A stretch of DNA of 5,227 bases from Candidatus Woesearchaeota archaeon (GTDB taxonomy: Archaea; Nanobdellota; Nanobdellia; Woesearchaeales; ARS49), in contig RFLK01000048.1 of NCBI GenBank assembly GCA_003694525.1, forward strand, positions 1 through 5,227, read 5' to 3'. Of this stretch, positions 1 to 4,100 are shown piece after piece (positions within the stretch are counted from its first letter, which is position 1; every line of letters starts with the position of its first letter). The notes under the pieces are model-generated. The model saw nothing but the letters and a program-made list of their open reading frames with translations. It did no database searches and had not been told where the DNA came from. A program made the translations under genes and the position numbers.

Positions 1-3
1 AAA

Positions 4-15
4 CTTAAAAAAAAG
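4..15 (+). promoter_or_regulatory. Putative archaeal TATA-like box for the THUMP gene
   Basis: The AT-rich box CTTAAAAAAAAG is centred about 26-27 nt before the ATG at 36. That is the usual distance from an archaeal TATA box to the transcription start, so the mRNA would start at or next to the ATG and be leaderless. There is no GGAGG-like ribosome site in the 20 nt before the ATG, which fits. The window edge hides anything further upstream, so an upstream operon partner cannot be excluded. Confidence 0.5.
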
Positions 16-35
16 AAACTTTCAAGCGATAGAAG

Positions 36-533
36 ATGGGCTTCAACCTTATAGTCGAATACGGCGATGCGGGATACTTTTCAGCAAGGCAAGAAATAGC
101 AGAAATAATAAGGACTCTGGGAGATGACAAAGCAGAAGTAGAGCTATTATGTCCAGGGCACTTGGGCGTTAAAACAAAACTTAACCCTCGCGCAATAATA
201 GAAGAGATAGTCGACCAGTACGTGAGAAACCCTGAATCTATCAGCGCAATGAAGAAAATAATACCTGTAGACAATTGGTGCAAAACTGACATCTCACAAA
301 TACGCTCGATCATAAGAGAGGACATAAAATACATGCTCTCAGAAAAAGACAAATACAACCTATCAATAAACACGCACACCGATTCTGTAAATGCCGAAGA
401 TCTTGAAAGAGAAATAAGAAGCATAATCAAAGCAGAGGAGAGCGATATGCCCGAGAAAATACTGCGCATAGACGCGTTTGATAACGGAGTTGCAATAACA
501 TTGATGAGGCCAAAAGACCTCTTTTCCAGATAA
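36..533 (+). CDS. THUMP domain protein, Tan1-like (COG1818), tRNA C12 acetylation adaptor
   Basis: This 165-residue protein is a complete archaeal Tan1-like THUMP protein. In the eukaryotic family, Tan1 binds tRNA-Ser and tRNA-Leu and presents C12 to the acetyltransferase Kre33/NAT10 for ac4C formation; it has no catalytic site of its own. The order of segments matches my memory of the family: an N-terminal ferredoxin-like half (about 1-105) opening with FNLIVEYG, with VKTKLNP near residue 45 and KKIIPVDNWCKTDI at 73-86, then a THUMP core (about 106-163) with the NTHTDSV segment, a helix, the strand KILRIDAFDNGVAITL and the closing RPKDLFS. The length is normal for the family. The ATG at 36 is chosen because the conserved FNLIVEYG strand follows at once and a TATA-like box sits 27 nt upstream. 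The tRNA-Leu gene starts 34 nt after the stop. It is cytoplasmic with no membrane segment. The archaeal function is inferred by homology. Confidence 0.86.
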   Translation: MGFNLIVEYGDAGYFSARQEIAEIIRTLGDDKAEVELLCPGHLGVKTKLNPRAIIEEIVDQYVRNPESISAMKKIIPVDNWCKTDISQIRSIIREDIKYMLSEKDKYNLSINTHTDSVNAEDLEREIRSIIKAEESDMPEKILRIDAFDNGVAITLMRPKDLFSR

Positions 534-534
534 C

Positions 535-547
535 CTTAAAAATAAAT
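535..547 (+). promoter_or_regulatory. Putative TATA-like box for the tRNA-Leu gene
   Basis: CTTAAAAATAAAT starts 2 nt after the THUMP stop codon and is centred about 27 nt before the mature tRNA 5' end at 568. It shares CTTAAAAA with the box ahead of the THUMP gene, at the same spacing (33 nt here, 32 nt there, from the C to the first gene base). The tRNA can therefore be transcribed on its own, possibly with almost no 5' leader. Confidence 0.5.
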
Positions 548-567
548 TCTGAAAACTCAAAAAATAC

Positions 568-651
568 GCGGACGTTCCCGAGCGGTCAAAGGGGCAAGGT
601 TCAGGGCCTTGTAGCTTAGTGCTTTCGCAGGTTCGAATCCTGCCGTCCGCA
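568..651 (+). tRNA. tRNA-Leu(CAG): tRNA-Leu, anticodon CAG (type II)
   Basis: A complete cloverleaf can be drawn. The acceptor stem GCGGACG (568-574) pairs with CGTCCGC (644-650), followed by discriminator A at 651. D stem CCC (577-579) pairs with GGG (591-593) across a loop with the GG of GCGG. The anticodon stem CAAGG/CCTTG (595-599, 607-611) closes the loop TTCAGGG, giving anticodon CAG at 602-604, which reads Leu codon CUG. The long variable arm (612-626) has an AGC/GCT mini-stem, as in type II tRNAs. The T arm is GCAGG-TTCGAAT-CCTGC (627-643). Discriminator A also fits leucine. There is no intron, and CCA is not encoded (TAA follows 651), so it must be added after transcription. C12 (579) is followed by G13, giving the C11-C12-G13 context used for ac4C in eukaryotic tRNA-Leu/Ser. 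Confidence 0.97.
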
Positions 652-654
652 TAA

Positions 655-706
655 GTTCAGAGGGACCGTCGCGCTAACGCTCAACGGAATCCTGACGCCC
701 GCATAA
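655..706 (+). repeat. Degenerate partial copy of the tRNA-Leu 3' end
   Basis: Positions 687-706 match the tRNA 3' end plus three flanking bases (635-654) at 18 of 20 positions; the differences are C643 to A695 and T646 to C698. The copy is offset by 52 nt. GTTCAG at 655-660 also matches 599-604 in the tRNA anticodon region, so the whole 52-nt block may be a decayed copy of the tRNA 3' half, although the middle aligns poorly. The T stem is lost in the copy, so it cannot be a functional tRNA. It could be a tandem duplication remnant or an integration scar. The block also holds a hairpin: CCGT (666-669) pairs with ACGG (684-687) and GCG (671-673) with CGC (678-680) around loop CTAA. Confidence 0.65.
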
Positions 707-710
707 AAAA
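705..710 (-). terminator. U-tract terminator for the small membrane protein gene
   Basis: Six A on the plus strand give TTTTTT on the minus strand, 17 nt after the stop codon of the 727-1095 gene; a shorter T4 (723-726) directly follows that stop. Archaeal transcription commonly ends at such U-rich stretches without a hairpin. On the plus strand, no T-run appears between the tRNA end and T5 at 732-736, so the tRNA transcript may end there, inside the end of the convergent gene. Confidence 0.4.
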
Positions 711-726
711 CAAAGAGAATAGAAAA

Positions 727-1095
727 TTATCTTTTTCTAACACTGGCCGAGCTTTTTTCTACCTCTTCGAGAATCTTATCAAGATGACCAAAATCCTTTG
801 GAACTGATTGGCTTTTGCGAGATCTTGGAAGGCGCGTTACAATAAACGATATCACAAGAACTGCAAGAGCGGTGATTGCAACAGCAAGAGCCTTCCATAA
901 TCCACCTTCAGATTCTTCGGGCAAACCACACCCGCCATCATAACAAGAGCTCTTATCTTCATATACTGAAATCTGAGCGTACCCTGTAAGCTGCGGAGAT
1001 ACGCGCATTTGAGACATCAAACCCAAAAAAAGAAGGCCAAAAGAAACTACCGCAAATATTGAAAACACCTCCCAGTGCACCATCCCTTTTTTCAT
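727..1095 (-). CDS. Small two-helix membrane protein, unrecognised family
   Basis: This encodes 122 residues if translated from the ATG at 1093-1095. A TTG at 1111-1113 would add six residues, but the ATG is preferred because a TATA-like box lies 27 nt before it. I do not recognise the family. Visible parts are a short N-terminal MKKGMVHWE, membrane helix 1 (about 9-28), a polar segment of about 38 residues with Cys51 and Cys56 in CYDGGCG, membrane helix 2 (about 67-87), then a basic turn RLPRSRKSQ and a charged, helix-prone tail ending SSASVRKR. The positive charges suggest both ends lie in the cytoplasm and the Cys pair lies outside, where a disulfide could form. It follows the protease gene on the same strand with a 91-nt gap and converges on the tRNA. 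The coding call rests on length, its coherent two-helix pattern, promoter placement and the terminator. No function is claimed. Confidence 0.78.
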   Translation of the reverse strand: MKKGMVHWEVFSIFAVVSFGLLFLGLMSQMRVSPQLTGYAQISVYEDKSSCYDGGCGLPEESEGGLWKALAVAITALAVLVISFIVTRLPRSRKSQSVPKDFGHLDKILEEVEKSSASVRKR

Positions 1096-1117
1096 GCACT
1101 TTAAGAAAAACAACTGG

Positions 1118-1128
1118 TTTAAAAATAT
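1118..1128 (-). promoter_or_regulatory. Putative TATA-like box for the small membrane protein gene
   Basis: Read on the minus strand, ATATTTTTAAA is centred about 27 nt before the ATG at 1095. That fits a leaderless transcript, and no Shine-Dalgarno sequence precedes the ATG. A second candidate is the palindrome at 1141-1152, which would give a leader of about 25 nt. Its T5 run (1121-1125 on this strand) could also act as a weak terminator for the protease mRNA, so separate and joint transcription both remain possible. Confidence 0.4.
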
Positions 1129-1140
1129 GTCGACTTTATC

Positions 1141-1152
1141 ATTTATATAAAT
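1141..1152. promoter_or_regulatory. 12-bp AT palindrome ATTTATATAAAT, TATA-like
   Basis: This is a perfect 12-bp inverted repeat in the gap between the protease stop and the small membrane gene. Its TTTATATAAA core resembles a strong archaeal TATA box and reads the same on both strands. On the minus strand it would start transcription near 1120, upstream of either possible start of the small gene. On the plus strand it would point antisense into the protease 3' end, where no gene is apparent. Confidence 0.4.
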
Positions 1153-1186
1153 ATTTGAAGATTGTGGCTCTTAACTGAGAGTGACT

Positions 1187-4100
1187 TCACTTACCCTTCT
1201 TGCCAATCAGCCCTTTTGCCTTCTTAACAGTCCTATCCAAATTGTTCAATTTGCCCTTTACAGACTTCAAAAGCTTCTTCTCGGATGCGCCACTTCCAAG
1301 AACATCCGCCTTCCTGCCCGCGTTCTGTTTTCCGAGATTGACAGTCTTGCTCTCAGCTTTTACAGGCGCCTTCTTTCGCGAAACTTTGCCCGGTCTCACC
1401 TCAAACCACCAGTATGCAACAAAGGCGAATATGCAGATGGAAATAAGAGATAGCACAAACAGCAATACTCCATTTTTAGACTTTGAAATATCCTGCTCTG
1501 AAGCGCTTTCAGAAACATTAACATCTGCTGAAACATTCCTCTCATCAGTCTGCTCTTGCAAAGCCTCTTTAGGCTCTTGAGCAACCTCTTCTTTGGCAGG
1601 CTCTGAGCTCACCTGCTCCTGAGATTGCGGAGAAGATGAAATAAACTGGGTTGCGGGCGAGGTTTGCACTCCAAGCTTTTGCAAGTTGAGCAATACCTTG
1701 GAATAGCTTATGTCAAGCACAGTTATGCGAAGATCCATAGAACCATCGCCATCAACATCCACATCCTGAACATCCTTCTTATTCAACATGAACTCCTGAG
1801 GCTTGCTCGAAACCCTTATCCTAACCTGTGTTCCAGTGAAAGAGAGGACGTGAAGCGTGTGCAACAGATTGTTGTGAGTGAAAGTCACCTTATCGTTCGC
1901 CCCAAGATACTGCGTCGTATAAGAATCTGAAGTCATCTCATAAGTCTTGACACTGCTAGAGCCTCCTCCGCCACCTCCACCACCGCCTCCGCCTCCACCG
2001 CCACCTGATGCGGGGACAGAGATCGACGTTGTAGCAGAAGCTGAAACAGTCGCATTATTGGTAAGATTGAAGAACGTAACCTGCGCATTATTCAACAAAG
2101 AGCCACTTGATGCGGTAATATTCACCGATATGTTAACAGTGAAAGTCTCACCCACAGATAAATTGCCCAAATTGAAAGTCGTATTCCCGCTTGAAGGCGA
2201 GGGCTGAGAGCCGTTAAAAATCACTCCCGCAGGCAAAACATCCACAAGAGTCACATTCTCAGCAACAAGATCGCCATCATTTGATACAGTTATAGCGTAC
2301 TGGATTGAGCCGCCAGAAGATACAGGATCTGGCGCATCAGCCTTTGAAACAGTTATATTAGGGAATCCCAAAACAGTAGTGTTCTCAACTACCTGCAATG
2401 AAAAGTTGCTTCCGGTCGCATTCTGATAAGTCAAATTTGCAGTGTTATTTATTATGGTGCCGTCTGGAACTGATCCTACTGTTACCGTAATGTTGACAAC
2501 AAAATCCTCACCAGACATATTGCCAAGGTCAAAAGTCAAATTGCCACCTGATTGGGCTGAAGGGCTTGGCTGGGATGAGATGAAAGAGACTTGCGCGGGC
2601 AACAAGTCAGTCAATAGAACGTTCGAAGCGTTGCCTTCAGTCACATTAACTATCACAGTATAATTCAACTGGGAATTCCTGAAGACAGGATCAGGAGAGT
2701 CGAGCTTTGTGAGATTGACGACAAGACCCGTCTCATTAGAGCTGTAGGATGTGAATGATGAAACATTGAAGATCAAAGCACCTGAAGATGAGCTGAAAAC
2801 AGAGCACTGAGGCGGATTGCAAGGAACAAAAGTTCCATCGTCCTCAAAATCAACCAAAGGCCTTGGGTTAAACAAAGAAAGCCCCCGCAAAGTTATCTCT
2901 GCTGACGTGTTCAAGAAAGAGACGTTCGAGCTGTTCAAGAAAACAAGATTGTTACTTATCAAAAGGTTTGACGAGTTCAAATTAAGCGGAGTTGAAATAT
3001 TGACATCCGCAAAAAATCTGACACTGCCCTCAGAGCTGTTGAAAGTCACATTTGAGAGAACATTTGAAATATTGTTTGAAAGGCTCAAGTTATCTGAGAA
3101 GACCCAATTTGCAGAAGTGCTCTGATTTATCTCAATTATTGCGTTATGCAAAGTGTTATTTCCCTTTGACTCGTTTGAAATCGCCACCGCATCAGAACTG
3201 TTCGACCTGAAAATATCTCCAAAGAAATCGTTATTGCTAGAGGTCAAGAACAGCGCCCTGCCATCAAATGTTGCAATGAAGTTGTTTCTTGAGAAAGTGT
3301 TATTCTCACTGGAACCGATAACTTGCAAAGCATCACCACTCACAGTAGTAACTGTATTGCCATCAAATGTTGAATGCTTAACGTTATCAACAGCGATCGC
3401 ATCACCGGATTCTGCAACAAATGTTGAGTCGAAAACCTCGTTGAACGAGGAGAGAGATAGATTCAATGCGCCATCAGGGCTTGTTGAAGCAGACCTGGTT
3501 GCCGATGAGTTCAATATCCTCGTATTATTGCTTGAGTCTACAAAAATTACAGGATTAACCCCGAATGCAAACGCGGTGACATTGTCAAGAGTTATGTTGC
3601 TGCTCAAAGGCCCCACTTTCAAAGCAGAGTTGTTCACCCCGGTCAAATTAGAATCTCTTACAACAGAATCGTTTGTTGAGAAAAGTTCAATTGCAGGGCC
3701 TGAATGACTCTGAGAATTTGCCGATGATATTGTAACATTGGCAGAATTATCAACACCCATAGCAACTGTTAAGAAAGATATGTTAGCAGAAGTTGCATTC
3801 GCTGTGGTATTTGTTATAACAACGTCCTGCGAACCTGAAACAAGAATGGACTTTGATCCGTTTGAGGAAGAATTGCCCAGGAAAACATTGCAGTTCTTGA
3901 CAGTCACGTTTTTCCGGCCAGTCACATTTATTCCTAAACCAGAATCTGAACTCAGCCCATAAGTAATATTAAAGCTGGCGCAGTCAAGCTCAATATTATC
4001 GGCTCCAAACTCCACGCAATTTCCCGAAGATTCCAAGTTTCCCAAAAGAGTTGTTGATTGATTAATAGTAACAGGACAGCCGCCAGAATAATTGCTAAAG

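Noticed and set aside
5..469. Minus-strand 154-codon open frame opposite the THUMP gene
   Set aside because: It is the antisense shadow of a well-supported family member; the hydrophobic look comes from reading AT-rich codons backwards, and no family resemblance is seen.
652..706. A second complete tRNA gene
   Set aside because: Only the 3' end resembles a tRNA; the T stem does not pair and there is no 5' acceptor strand, D arm or anticodon arm.
1168..1191. Small inverted repeats CTCT/AGAG and AGTGA/TCACT around the protease stop codon
   Set aside because: The stems are only 4-5 bp and no T-run follows on the minus strand, so a hairpin terminator is not supported.
1947..2207. Plus-strand frame with a poly-proline run
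   Set aside because: The proline run is the complement of the poly-glycine codons of the protease hinge; the rest has no recognisable domain.
3436..3450. Perfect 7-bp inverted repeat CCTCGTT-G-AACGAGG
   Set aside because: It is short, lies inside the beta-helix coding region and encodes ordinary residues (SFNEV); chance is sufficient explanation.
3153..3707. Plus-strand 184-codon open frame
   Set aside because: It lies antisense to the beta-helix region; the Asn/Ser/Thr-rich coding strand has few stop codons on its complement, so long shadow frames are expected.
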